NCBI RefSeq assembly: GCF_036084755.1
Contig: NZ_CP107968.1
Coordinates: 5,108,501 to 5,172,500, forward strand
Source of the DNA: Streptomyces sp. NBC_00370
Lineage (GTDB): Bacteria; Actinomycetota; Actinomycetes; Streptomycetales; Streptomycetaceae
DNA length: 64,000 nucleotides
Reading direction: 5' to 3'
Translations under genes and position numbers: made by a program
Shown: piece by piece, positions 31,843 to 39,860 of the stretch
How the letters are laid out: every line of letters begins with the position of its first letter
How positions within the stretch are numbered: position 1 is the first letter of the stretch
The notes under the pieces: model-generated
What the model saw: only the letters and a program-made list of their open reading frames with translations
Told to the model about the DNA's origin: nothing
Database searches by the model: none

Positions 31843-33087
31843 GTGTCGTCGGCGCCTTATCGTCAGCTGCTGCGCACTCCTGGTGCAGCGGCCTTCTTCC
31901 TGACCGCCACAGCGGGCCGCATCGGCATCGCGATGACCAGCCTCGGCATCGTCTGGCTGGTGCACGGCCGGACGGACTCCTATGCCACGGCCGGGTTGGT
32001 GAGCGGCGGGTTCGCCGTCGCCGAGGCCCTGGCCGGGCCCCAACTGGCGCGGCTCATCGACCACTTCGGCCAGAGCCGGGTACTGCCGCCCGCCCTGCTC
32101 GCCCATGCGGGGGCCGTGACGGCGCTGCTGGCGCTGGTCGCCGGCGGCAGCCCGGCCTGGCTCATGACGGCGGGCGGGGTGCTGGCGGGCGCCACGATCC
32201 CGCAGCTGGGCGCGCTGTCCGCCGCTCGCTGGGTGGCGCTGCTGGGCGAGAAGCGGCCGGCGGAGCTGCCCAGCGCCTTCGCGCTGGAGTCGCTGAGCAA
32301 CGCACTCGGCTACCTGGCGGGACCGACCCTGGTCAGCGCGCTCGGAGCCGCCGGGCATCCGGCGCCGGGCACCGTACTGGCGGCGGCCTTGGTGGTGGCC
32401 GGGGGAGGGGCGTTCGCCGCGCAGCGCGGTACGGCGCCACCGCCTGTGCGGTCGGCGGCGTCCGGGTCGGCCGTGGGACCGGGCAGCTCGCTGTTGCGGC
32501 CCGCGTTCGCTGTGCTGGTGGGGCTCAACCTCGCCATCGGCGTGTACTTCGGCGCCGTACAGGTGTCCGTGACGGCCTTCGCGACCGAGCACCACGCGGC
32601 AGCCACGGCGGCGCCGATCTTCGCGGTGTCGAGCGGCAGCGGGCTGCTGGCCGGGTGGCTGTACGGGCTGTGGCGCTGGCGTACCCCGCCCCGTACGCAA
32701 CTGGCCGTGGCCACGGCTGTGTTGGCGCTCGGCAGCCTGCTGCTGCTCGCGGCGGGCTCGCCGTTGGCGCTGGGCTCCGTGGTCGTACTCACCGGCGCGG
32801 CTGTGCCGCCCGTCCTGGTGCTGCTGTCGGTCCTGGCCGAATCTGCCGTCCACCGGGCCGTTCTGACGCAGGGTTTTACCTGGCTCAACTCGGCCGGTGC
32901 GGCGGGCGCCGCGGGTGCGGCGGCGGTGTCCGGCAGGGCGGTGGACACCTTCGGCGCGCAGGGCGGCTTCGCGATCGGGGCTGCGGCGACCACGACGATG
33001 GCGGCGCTGGCCGTCGCCGCCCTGCGGGTCAGATCCCGGGACCGTAGCCGGGGTCCGGCTGCTTCCGGGGGGTCCACCACTCGGTGA
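31843..33087 (+). CDS. Major facilitator superfamily transporter
   Basis: 414 residues from GTG 31843 (MSSAPYRQLLRTPGAAAFFL), chosen because GAAGAGGA lies just upstream. About 12 hydrophobic segments span the whole protein, and the loop DHFGQSRVLPPALLA resembles the family's cytoplasmic 2-3 loop. Efflux is the most likely role, as for similar Streptomyces MFS proteins, but the substrate cannot be inferred. The 171-base gap upstream follows the rplQ terminator, so it has its own promoter. The 3' end overlaps the end of a convergent small gene by 59 bases. Confidence 0.85.
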   Translation: MSSAPYRQLLRTPGAAAFFLTATAGRIGIAMTSLGIVWLVHGRTDSYATAGLVSGGFAVAEALAGPQLARLIDHFGQSRVLPPALLAHAGAVTALLALVAGGSPAWLMTAGGVLAGATIPQLGALSAARWVALLGEKRPAELPSAFALESLSNALGYLAGPTLVSALGAAGHPAPGTVLAAALVVAGGGAFAAQRGTAPPPVRSAASGSAVGPGSSLLRPAFAVLVGLNLAIGVYFGAVQVSVTAFATEHHAAATAAPIFAVSSGSGLLAGWLYGLWRWRTPPRTQLAVATAVLALGSLLLLAAGSPLALGSVVVLTGAAVPPVLVLLSVLAESAVHRAVLTQGFTWLNSAGAAGAAGAAAVSGRAVDTFGAQGGFAIGAAATTTMAALAVAALRVRSRDRSRGPAASGGSTTR

Positions 33088-33391
33088 GCCCCCACACGGC
33101 GAACGCGAGCGAGGCCAGCGCCACGAGCACGGCGACCCAGGGCCGTTGGCCCCAGCGGGTGGCCAACGCCCAGGTGCAGAGCGGGACCAGGGCGCCGCCG
33201 AGCACGATGAGCGGCAGGTCGATGAAGAGCACGCTCAGATCGCGCGCGTGCCCCTCGAACCCCCCGTCGACACTGACGGCGGCCTGCGGCGCCCAGACAA
33301 CCGGCGCGACCGCCGCCCCCACCCCGGCAAGCAGACACCCGGCCCCACCGCCGCCCCGCTCCGGGCGCGCACCCGCGCTTCCCTCGTCCAT
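33029..33391 (-). CDS. Small membrane protein, hypothetical
   Basis: 120 residues. Three likely membrane segments: about 18-35 (CLLAGVGAAVAPVVWAP), 50-72 (LSVLFIDLPLIVLGGALVPL) and 84-103 (PWVAVLVALASLAFAVWGL), ending WWTPRKQPDPGYGPG. No domain recognised. It runs opposite to the MFS gene and overlaps its last 59 bases, which lowers confidence, although the composition is coherent for a membrane protein. Confidence 0.6.
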   Translation of the reverse strand: MDEGSAGARPERGGGGAGCLLAGVGAAVAPVVWAPQAAVSVDGGFEGHARDLSVLFIDLPLIVLGGALVPLCTWALATRWGQRPWVAVLVALASLAFAVWGLTEWWTPRKQPDPGYGPGI

Positions 33392-33507
33392 GCCCGCAAG
33401 GGACGCGCGGGGGCGGGTGCGCGGTTCCGGGGCGCTACCTCGCGCGCCATGGGGTCCCTATGGCGGCTGCGGACCGGGCCGCTGCGGCGGCCTGGGAGGA
33501 TGGGTCG

Positions 33508-34386
33508 GTGAGCGAAGAGAACGAGGGCGCGGCGGCCGGGCATGTGCGGGTGCGGCTGGATCTGTCGTACGACGGCAAGGATTTCTCCGGCTGGGCGAAA
33601 CAGACCACCCGGCGCACGGTGCAGGGCGAGATCGAGGACGCGCTGCGCACGGTGACACGGTCGGCGCGTACGTACGAGCTGACCGTGGCCGGGCGTACGG
33701 ACGCAGGCGTGCACGCGCGCGGGCAGGTGGCGCATGTGGACCTGCCGGACGAGGTGTGGGCCGAGCACGGCGACAAACTCGTCAGACGCCTCGCCGGGCG
33801 CCTGCCGCACGACGTACGGGTGTGGAGTGTCGCCGAGGCCCCGGCGGGCTTCAACGCGCGCTTCGCGGCCGTCTGGAGGCGGTACGCGTACCGCGTCACG
33901 GACAACCCCGGCGGAGTCGACCCACTGCTGCGCGGCCATGTCCTCTGGCACGACTGGGCACTTGACGTCGACGCGATGAACGCCGCGTCGGCGGGCCTGG
34001 TCGGCGAGCACGACTTCGCCGCGTACTGCAAGCGCCGCGAGGGCGCGACGACGATCCGTACGCTCCAGCGGCTGGAGTGGGTGCGCGGCGACGACGGCAT
34101 CATCACCGCGACCGTGCGGGCCGACGCCTTCTGCCACAACATGGTGCGCTCCCTGGTCGGCGCGCTGCTGTTCGTCGGCGACGGCCATCGCGGCGTCGAC
34201 TGGCCCGCGAAGGTGCTCGCAGCGGGTGTCCGCGACTCGGCGGTCCACGTCGTACGCCCGCACGGCCTCACGCTGGAGGAAGTCGGCTACCCGGCCGACG
34301 AGTTGCTGCTGTCCCGCAGCCGCGAGGCCCGCAACAAGCGCACGCTGCCGGGGGTTTCGGGCGGCGGCGACGGGTGCTGCGGCTAG
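33508..34386 (+). CDS. truA: tRNA pseudouridine(38-40) synthase
   Basis: 292 residues from GTG 33508 (after GGGAGGA). TruA converts U38-U40 of the tRNA anticodon stem to pseudouridine. The catalytic aspartate sits in VAGRTDAGVHARGQVAH; YDGKDFSGWAKQ at the N-terminus and FCHNMVRSLVGALLFVG near the C-terminus are conserved. truA downstream of rplQ is a widely conserved order. It is the last conserved-cluster gene before the accessory/T7SS region. Confidence 0.97.
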   Translation: MSEENEGAAAGHVRVRLDLSYDGKDFSGWAKQTTRRTVQGEIEDALRTVTRSARTYELTVAGRTDAGVHARGQVAHVDLPDEVWAEHGDKLVRRLAGRLPHDVRVWSVAEAPAGFNARFAAVWRRYAYRVTDNPGGVDPLLRGHVLWHDWALDVDAMNAASAGLVGEHDFAAYCKRREGATTIRTLQRLEWVRGDDGIITATVRADAFCHNMVRSLVGALLFVGDGHRGVDWPAKVLAAGVRDSAVHVVRPHGLTLEEVGYPADELLLSRSREARNKRTLPGVSGGGDGCCG

Positions 34387-34416
34387 GGCGCGGGTCCGCT
34401 GCCGCCGGGTCGCCGG

Positions 34417-34884
34417 TTACGGCTTGAAGTACTCCGACATCATCCGGGTCACCCATTCCGGCTGCTCGGTGTGGACCGCGCGGAACTCCGCCATCGTCGG
34501 CTTCAGATCGATGACCGGCGTACCCGACACCGCGTCGAGGCCCACCACCGTCAACTCGCGCCCGCGTACTGACTCGATGCCGCAGCAGGTGACCCCGATG
34601 CGGTTCGGTCTGCGGGGGCCGCGGCCGGCGAAGATCCCGACGGGCGGCAGGTCGGCGCGGCCGCGGTAGGGACGGGGTTCGCGGTAGTCGTCGGCCTCGG
34701 CGAACTGGTCGAAGAAGAACAGCACTTCGACGTGGGAGAAGCCCGCAAGCCCCTGGAGGCACGCCTCCCCGAACCGCTCGTCGACGGTGATCGTGCTCCG
34801 GACGGCACCCCAGTTGTCGGTGTGCTGGACGTCCGTCCGGTCGTTGCGGACCGTACCGATCGATGTGATCTCGAAGCGTGGCAT
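34417..34884 (-). CDS. TrmO-like tRNA methyltransferase (TsaA/YaeB family)
   Basis: 155 residues. Features of the family: N-terminal IGTVRNDR, LAGFSHVEVLFFFDQF, and the core RGPRRPNRIGVTCCGIESVR with GLDAVSGTPVIDLKP. Characterised members N6-methylate t6A37 in tRNA-Thr(GGU) with SAM. The sequence departs from the usual RSPxRPNPIG core at several positions, so the exact substrate is open. Convergent with truA (30 bases between stops) and divergent from the WXG100 gene. Confidence 0.82.
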   Translation of the reverse strand: MPRFEITSIGTVRNDRTDVQHTDNWGAVRSTITVDERFGEACLQGLAGFSHVEVLFFFDQFAEADDYREPRPYRGRADLPPVGIFAGRGPRRPNRIGVTCCGIESVRGRELTVVGLDAVSGTPVIDLKPTMAEFRAVHTEQPEWVTRMMSEYFKP

Positions 34885-35024
34885 AGCAACGTTCTACCTC
34901 TGCGCTTGGCTGCCGTCGAGCGCGCCGTTGACCGTAAACCCTGTTCAGATCGCGACATTGATCCACAAGAATGCATCGGACGAGCACCGGACCTTGGACG
35001 TCTGAACCACGGGGGATCAGCACC
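34885..35024. promoter_or_regulatory. Divergent promoter region, trmO-like / toxin module
   Basis: This 140-base gap separates two genes read outward, so both promoters must lie here. The DNA is locally AT-richer (for example 34930-34975). No hexamer pair of good quality was found. GGGGGATCAG just before 35025 is the ribosome binding site of the WXG100 gene. Confidence 0.4.
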
Positions 35025-35330
35025 ATGCAGGACGACGACCGGATAACCGTCAGCTTCGCCACCCTGCAGCGGCTTTCGGCGGATCTGGAGGACATCCTCC
35101 GCGCCCTCAACGAGAAGTTGGACGCGCTGTACGAACGGGCCACCAAGGTCGTACTGAGCTGGGACGGCGAAGCCCGCGAGGCATTCATCGACGAGCTGGA
35201 CAAGTGGAGCCGCTCCGCCGACGACCTCAAGGCCACCCAGGCATGGCTCCACGACGTCGTGGTCAACGGGCACCTCAACTACGCGGCTGCCCACAGATCC
35301 GTGCTCCAGGGCTGGGGAGGTGGTGGCTGA
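35025..35330 (+). CDS. WXG100-family protein linked to the RNase toxin
   Basis: 101 residues, predicted two-helix hairpin with the WxG turn in VVLSWDGEAREAF (Trp-Asp-Gly, near residue 46). Length and pattern are those of Esx-like T7SS partners. The stop overlaps the start of the next gene by one base (TGATG), so the two are coupled; the likely role is as a secretion partner or N-terminal mate of the 591-residue toxin. Followed by a Gly-rich C-terminus (QGWGGGG). Confidence 0.8.
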   Translation: MQDDDRITVSFATLQRLSADLEDILRALNEKLDALYERATKVVLSWDGEAREAFIDELDKWSRSADDLKATQAWLHDVVVNGHLNYAAAHRSVLQGWGGGG

Positions 35331-37105
35331 TGGCGGGCCCCGCCACCCCTGCCCAGGGTCCGGGCGGCAGCGGCACCATCGACGTCAAGCCGAGCGACCT
35401 GTGGACGGTCTCCGGACGGGTCGCGATGCAGCAGGACTTCCTGATGCGAGGCGTCAACCAGCTCTTGGACGAACTGGGCCAGTACCCCGACGCCGGAGGC
35501 GCGGGCACCGAGGCGCAGACGTTCGCCCAGGCGTACAGGACGATCGGCGACCGCTGGCTCGACGTCTGGGGCCGGTCGGTGGTGAGCGTCGGCGGCGTCG
35601 CCGTCGGCTTCACCGAGACCGCCAACACCTACAGCAAGGCGGACGCGGCGGCCCACCCCAAGCCCGGGGTGGCGGCCGAGCAGCGTCCCCGGCCGGCGGT
35701 CATCGACCAGGCCCCGAAGCTGGGCCCGATACCCGACATCAAGTGGGGCGACGACGACGGCGGCGACGACTTTCTGCGCGGTCTGCTGGAGGGCATCCCG
35801 GAGATCGTCCGGGACGTCCTCCAGCCCCTGTGCAAGCACGTGTTCCGGGTCGGCAGGGTCGCGGACGTCTATCCCTTCCCGCAGCAGCACTATCTCAACT
35901 CCCTGTGCCACAGCTGGATGAACGTCTCCATCGTCGGAATGACGGGAGCGGACCAGCTCACCCAGGCGATCGGGATGATCACCAACCACCAGCAGGCCGA
36001 GTGGGAGGCGGCCATGCGGACGTTCTGCAGCGCGCTGTGGGGCGGGACGTCGTGGGGACAGTCGCTCGACGGCTACCAGTGGGCGCACACGGCGAACTCC
36101 GGCCACGGCACGCCGCGCGTCCCCACGGGCAGTGAGCCCGTCATCACCGTACTCAAGGACACGGCCGACGACATCGCCACCATCCTGCGCGAGTACGCGG
36201 AGGCCGCCGTCGACCTGAACCACGACGTGTGGGAGGAGCTCCGGCGCGCCCTGTTGTCGGCCGCCAAGGAGGTCATCGACGACCTCGCCAAGCCCAAGGA
36301 CCCCAAGAGCCTCCTCGGCACGGTCACGTCCGCGATCGGCAAGGGCGCGGGCCTGATCCTGTCGTTCGACGTCAAGACCGTCCTGAACATCAACACGGCC
36401 AAGCTCAACGGGATCGTCGACAGGTACACCGGCACCCTGGGGGGTCTGACCACGCGCATGAACGCGCTGAAGGGCCCCTTGGACGAGGCGTACCGCAGCG
36501 CCCCGAAGTTCGAGGCGGGCGTCGCACGCGCGCATGGCTTCGGTGCTCGTGCTCTGGATGAGTTCAAGCACGAGCAACGGTGGACCGAAGCGGGTTCCAA
36601 CGGCAACCACACCTTCGACTTGGCCAGCAACGAGTACCTGGGCGGTGGCCACACCCTGGACAAGCACGTCGGCAAGACCGACGAGCAGCTCGCCCAACGC
36701 CTACGCGACCAGGCTGATTCCAACGACAACTGGCCGGAGCGGCGCAAGCCGTCGATCGGCGGCTCGTCGTCCTTCAAGGACATGGCCGGCGCGCAACGGT
36801 TGACGGAACACAACCTGCGGGCGAAGCAGTCAGAGATCGATGCGTGGCTGGCCACCAATCCTCCGGAAGGGAAGACGCAGGGGTTCACGAGCCCTGCCCC
36901 CAACGGCGAGGTCAGCGGCCGATACGTTTCCAAGCAGCCCATTCCCGATCCGGACGGGTCGGGCAACACCATCCCGGGGACCGGATACAAGGACCACGGG
37001 CTCAACGCGAAGGCGATCGACGTCAAGAACGTGAAGACGATCCTGAAGTACGATTCCAGGCTCGATCCGCCCTACATCATCTACACATCCATGCCCGCCC
37101 CGTGA
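35330..37105 (+). CDS. Predicted T7SS polymorphic toxin with CdiA-type RNase A-like C-terminal domain
   Basis: 591 residues. Residues 1-110 are helical and WXG-like in context (QQDFLMRGVNQLLDELGQYP, WGRSVVSVGGVAVGFTETAN). Residues 110-430 are a long linker/helical region without a recognised domain. From about residue 437 the bacterial RNase A-like toxin domain (CdiA-CT of Yersinia kristensenii type) is recognisable: GGGHTLDKHVGKTDEQLAQR, then SSSFKDMAGAQRLTEHNLRA and a C-terminal YIIYTSMP. By alignment from memory, catalytic His is H446, Arg is R457 (11 residues on) and Thr is T586; the expected Tyr two residues after Thr is Met588. No signal peptide. Immunity candidates lie downstream. Confidence 0.75.
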   Translation: MAGPATPAQGPGGSGTIDVKPSDLWTVSGRVAMQQDFLMRGVNQLLDELGQYPDAGGAGTEAQTFAQAYRTIGDRWLDVWGRSVVSVGGVAVGFTETANTYSKADAAAHPKPGVAAEQRPRPAVIDQAPKLGPIPDIKWGDDDGGDDFLRGLLEGIPEIVRDVLQPLCKHVFRVGRVADVYPFPQQHYLNSLCHSWMNVSIVGMTGADQLTQAIGMITNHQQAEWEAAMRTFCSALWGGTSWGQSLDGYQWAHTANSGHGTPRVPTGSEPVITVLKDTADDIATILREYAEAAVDLNHDVWEELRRALLSAAKEVIDDLAKPKDPKSLLGTVTSAIGKGAGLILSFDVKTVLNINTAKLNGIVDRYTGTLGGLTTRMNALKGPLDEAYRSAPKFEAGVARAHGFGARALDEFKHEQRWTEAGSNGNHTFDLASNEYLGGGHTLDKHVGKTDEQLAQRLRDQADSNDNWPERRKPSIGGSSSFKDMAGAQRLTEHNLRAKQSEIDAWLATNPPEGKTQGFTSPAPNGEVSGRYVSKQPIPDPDGSGNTIPGTGYKDHGLNAKAIDVKNVKTILKYDSRLDPPYIIYTSMPAP

Positions 37106-37124
37106 CCGACCGACCGGAAGCCTT

Positions 37125-37694
37125 ATGAACCCCGTCGACAACACTGCCTGGGACGCCGCGCTGGAGCGGCTTCTCGACGATGTGTACACCTTTGCGATGA
37201 CCGGCCCGCGACGGCATGAGGACTGGGGACGGGACGTTCTGGCCGTCATGGACCGGTCGGTCACCGACCCGCGGGGTTGGCGGACGCTGGAATGGCAGGT
37301 CGACAAGGAGGGGCGCGGCAACGTCCGTCCTTCCTATCCGTTCCTGCCCCTCACGGCCGAGCAGGTGCACGCGTGGACGTATCCCGTCACACTTCCTGCC
37401 GGCACCGAGCTGCTCGCCTCTCTGACCCAGGAATGGTTCTTCGAGGGCCGCCCCGTCCGGACGCGCCCCGACCGGGACGATGTGCTGGCCGACGCCCGGA
37501 CGGTGCTCGGCCGGTTCGGTGCCGACGCAGTCCTCCGTACCTCCTCCGACCTGGCCCGGACCTCCACATCGCCGGACTTCCTCGCGGGCGAACTCGCCGG
37601 CGGTCGGCCCTTCACCGACCACATGATGGATCTCGGACTGATCGCCGTAAGTGCGGACGAGGTCGGGGTCTTCTGGTCGTTCAACGCGAACTGA
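37125..37694 (+). CDS. Unrecognised protein in toxin-immunity module
   Basis: 189 residues, MNPVDNTAWDAALERLLDDV. Acidic and soluble, without signal peptide or membrane segment; ends MMDLGLIAVSADEVGVFWSF. I recognise no family. Position directly behind the toxin gene (19-base gap, same strand) is where immunity genes usually sit, so it may be an immunity protein; the better family match for that role is the gene at 38036. GGAAGCC lies upstream of the start. Confidence 0.6.
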   Translation: MNPVDNTAWDAALERLLDDVYTFAMTGPRRHEDWGRDVLAVMDRSVTDPRGWRTLEWQVDKEGRGNVRPSYPFLPLTAEQVHAWTYPVTLPAGTELLASLTQEWFFEGRPVRTRPDRDDVLADARTVLGRFGADAVLRTSSDLARTSTSPDFLAGELAGGRPFTDHMMDLGLIAVSADEVGVFWSFNAN

Positions 37695-37723
37695 GTACAC
37701 GTGCACGGACCTGGAGCCACACC

Positions 37724-38023
37724 ATGCTGACGCGAGCCGCGACCTACCCCGATCGGGAGACCGCCCAATGGGCCACCCAGCAGGTGGTGACCGCCAACGA
37801 GCAGGCCGTTCATCGCTGGCTCGCCCAGAACACCCGGGCCCGGCTCACCATCGAGGCCGCCTGGCCCTCCCGTGAGGACGCCGTGGGCCGGGTCCAGTTG
37901 GAGGGGGACCTGCTCGCGGGCCATGGGCCCGTCGATGTCCGTGCGGCACGAGTGGTGCTGCGGCGCGAGCCGTCGAGCCCGCACGGCTTCGTCGTCCACA
38001 CGACCGTCCCGTTCTACCTGTAG
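37724..38023 (+). CDS. Headless RNase A-like toxin domain fragment
   Basis: 99 residues, MLTRAATYPDRETAQWATQQ. The pattern matches the second part of the CdiA-type RNase A-like domain: TYPDRETAQWATQQVV, the helix NEQAVHRWLAQNTR, VRAARVVLRREP and the terminal GFVVHTTVPFYL. The first part with the catalytic His and Arg (GGHT...HVG...R) is absent, and the Tyr after the conserved Thr is Val. It is therefore probably inactive: either a displaced toxin tip kept as a recombination cassette, or a decoy/inhibitor. GTG/TTG starts inside are possible; ATG follows CTGGAG. Confidence 0.65.
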   Translation: MLTRAATYPDRETAQWATQQVVTANEQAVHRWLAQNTRARLTIEAAWPSREDAVGRVQLEGDLLAGHGPVDVRAARVVLRREPSSPHGFVVHTTVPFYL

Positions 38024-38035
38024 GGGCCGCAACCC

Positions 38036-38692
38036 ATGTCCATGAAGCCCCTCGAACACGACCGCCGGTACGGCGAGTTGGACCAAGTGATGCGCGCCTA
38101 CCTGGGGCAGCCTGCCGACGACACCCCGGAGCGGCGCAGCCGCGCCCTGGACGCGTACCTCCGTCACACCTGGCACACCCGCCCGCAGGCCCTCGCCGAG
38201 GCGGAGCGTCAGCTTCGCGAGTACAGCCGGAATCCGCCGGGCCGTATCCGGCGCGACCTGGGTGAGTTCTACGCGATCCCCGACACCGGGCTGCCACAGG
38301 CGGACATCGGCGACTGGCTGATGGTGCTGGCCGACCACCTGAAGAAGAGCATCGAGGAGGGCGAGGTCCCGGAGCCGTCCACACCGCAGACCCACTGGGA
38401 GTGGCACGCCCGTTTCCCCGAGACCGCGCAACTCCTCGGCGGCTGGTTCTCGCAGGACATCGTCGACGAGTTCCCCGACCACGCCGCCGCCGTCACCGAC
38501 TACGCCGCCACGACCCATCCGCAGTTGGCCGCGCGCCTCGTGGGCGAACTCCACGAGCTGCTCGCCCTCCCCCTGGACGACAGCGACTACGCCCTGGCAG
38601 CAGCCGAGTTCGGCATGGAGATCGCGCCGCCCGAGCCGTTCTCGCACGGCGCGTGGTTCCAGTCGCTGGGGACGACGCTGTCCAGCACCTGA
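38036..38692 (+). CDS. CdiI-like contact-dependent inhibition immunity protein
   Basis: 218 residues. The region HARFPETAQLLGGWFSQD, DEFPDHAAAVTDYAA, LHELLALPLDDSDYALAAAE and WFQSLG near the C-terminus fits the CdiI-type immunity family that partners CdiA nucleases in actinobacteria. The N-terminal half (KPLEHDRRYGELDQVMRAYL, YLRHTWHTRP) is also common in Streptomyces members. Twelve bases after the RNase fragment. The expected role is to bind and neutralise the RNase toxin at 35330; whether it matches that toxin or only the fragment is unknown. Confidence 0.8.
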   Translation: MSMKPLEHDRRYGELDQVMRAYLGQPADDTPERRSRALDAYLRHTWHTRPQALAEAERQLREYSRNPPGRIRRDLGEFYAIPDTGLPQADIGDWLMVLADHLKKSIEEGEVPEPSTPQTHWEWHARFPETAQLLGGWFSQDIVDEFPDHAAAVTDYAATTHPQLAARLVGELHELLALPLDDSDYALAAAEFGMEIAPPEPFSHGAWFQSLGTTLSST

Positions 38693-38696
38693 AGCG

Positions 38697-38930
38697 TTAC
38701 GCGTGCCTGGTGAAGGCGGCCCAGGTGGTGGGGGAGAGGGTGAGCGTGGGGCCGTCCGGGTTCTTGGAGTCACGGACGTGGATGGTGGTGGGGTGGGCGG
38801 CAATTTCGACGCAAGCGCCGCCTTCGCTGCCGCTGTAGCTGGACTTGCGCCAGTCGTAGGCGACTTCGAGGCACTGACCGCCTTCGCTGCCGCTGTAGCT
38901 GGACTTGAACCACTTCAGTGCGGCGCTCAT
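38697..38930 (-). CDS. DUF397 protein with internal duplication
   Basis: 77 residues. DUF397 proteins in Streptomyces pair with XRE regulators (Scr2-type partner of Scr1). Here the SSYSGSEGG motif is duplicated (FKSSYSGSEGG and RKSSYSGSEGG), encoded by a perfect 30-bp direct repeat (38818-38847 and 38878-38907, period 60). The end HVRDSKNPDGPTLTLSPTTW is the usual DUF397 C-terminus. Its ATG overlaps the stop of the regulator by one base. Nearly touches the convergent immunity gene. Confidence 0.88.
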   Translation of the reverse strand: MSAALKWFKSSYSGSEGGQCLEVAYDWRKSSYSGSEGGACVEIAAHPTTIHVRDSKNPDGPTLTLSPTTWAAFTRHA

Positions 38931-39757
38931 TACTCTCCCAGCCGGTCCAGCAGGCTCTTGGTGTCTTCGGCGTTGAGAGCCTGCGTTCGCAGCATTGCAT
39001 ATTTCTGGGCCAGGATGCTGATCTCATCGGCGTCCGAAATGAGTTGACTTCCCCGCTGGGATTCGGTGTAGCCCAGGTGCTGATGATCAGGGGTCTCCAC
39101 GAGGGTAAATGGGCCGTCCAGGCCCGCATGACTGCGGACATCCAGTGGCAGAACCTGGAGTGTGACGCAAGGCAGGTCCGCACACTGACGCAAATGGCGG
39201 AGCTGCTCCTTGTAGTCAGCCTCCGTACCAAGGCTCAGCTTTACCGCGGGCTCCCAGACGACGAAGCTGACCGTCGGCGGCACCTTGCGTTGCAGCACCG
39301 CTTGGCGGTCGAGACGTGCCGCGGTCTGTCCCGCGACCTGATCCCCGTCGAATGCCGGGACCTTGTTGCCGAGCACCGCCCGTGCATAGCTCTCTGTCTG
39401 CAACAGGCCAGGCAGCACCTGGTTCTCGAACCAGGAGAGCGCGATGGCTTCGCCCTCCAGATCCACGTAGTCCTCCGCCCACGCCGGAATCCGGTCCACG
39501 TCCGGCATGAACTCCAGCGCCGTCTGTAAGGCCCCCTTCGTCCCCAGCAGCTCGTCCAGCACGATCGCCTGATCCAGCTTCAACGGCCTTCGGCCCTGCT
39601 CGATCGACGCGATCAGGTCCACGCCCATCAGCGCCGCCTCCGCCAGCGACTCCTGTGTATAGCCCGCAAGCTTGCGGAAGTGGGCGAGCTGCGCGCCGAG
39701 CATCTTCATCGCCGAGCCGTTCTTGCGGCGGCGGTTCTTTGGGTGCATACCGGCCAA
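38930..39757 (-). CDS. XRE-family regulator with DUF5753 (Scr1-type)
   Basis: 275 residues. N-terminal helix-turn-helix at about residues 23-75 (LGAQLAHFRKLAGYTQESLA, LMGVDLIASIEQGRRPL). The following DUF5753 domain contains WFENQVLPGLLQTESYARAV and the RLDRQAVLQRKVPPTVSFVV block, and TLVETPDHQHLGYTES. Proteins of this type act as activators of antibiotic production or as antitoxin-like partners of DUF397 proteins. Operon with the DUF397 gene; divergent from the HATPase. Start may be at Met4 (39748). Confidence 0.9.
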   Translation of the reverse strand: MAGMHPKNRRRKNGSAMKMLGAQLAHFRKLAGYTQESLAEAALMGVDLIASIEQGRRPLKLDQAIVLDELLGTKGALQTALEFMPDVDRIPAWAEDYVDLEGEAIALSWFENQVLPGLLQTESYARAVLGNKVPAFDGDQVAGQTAARLDRQAVLQRKVPPTVSFVVWEPAVKLSLGTEADYKEQLRHLRQCADLPCVTLQVLPLDVRSHAGLDGPFTLVETPDHQHLGYTESQRGSQLISDADEISILAQKYAMLRTQALNAEDTKSLLDRLGE

Positions 39758-39860
39758 CTCCCCCGTCGTACGCGTGCTTCTAACACCGGGAACCCGTACA
39801 AAAAATCTGTACGACCTCGCTCACTGCCAGAGACTAGTCACTCTCCGCGACCCTCGTACC

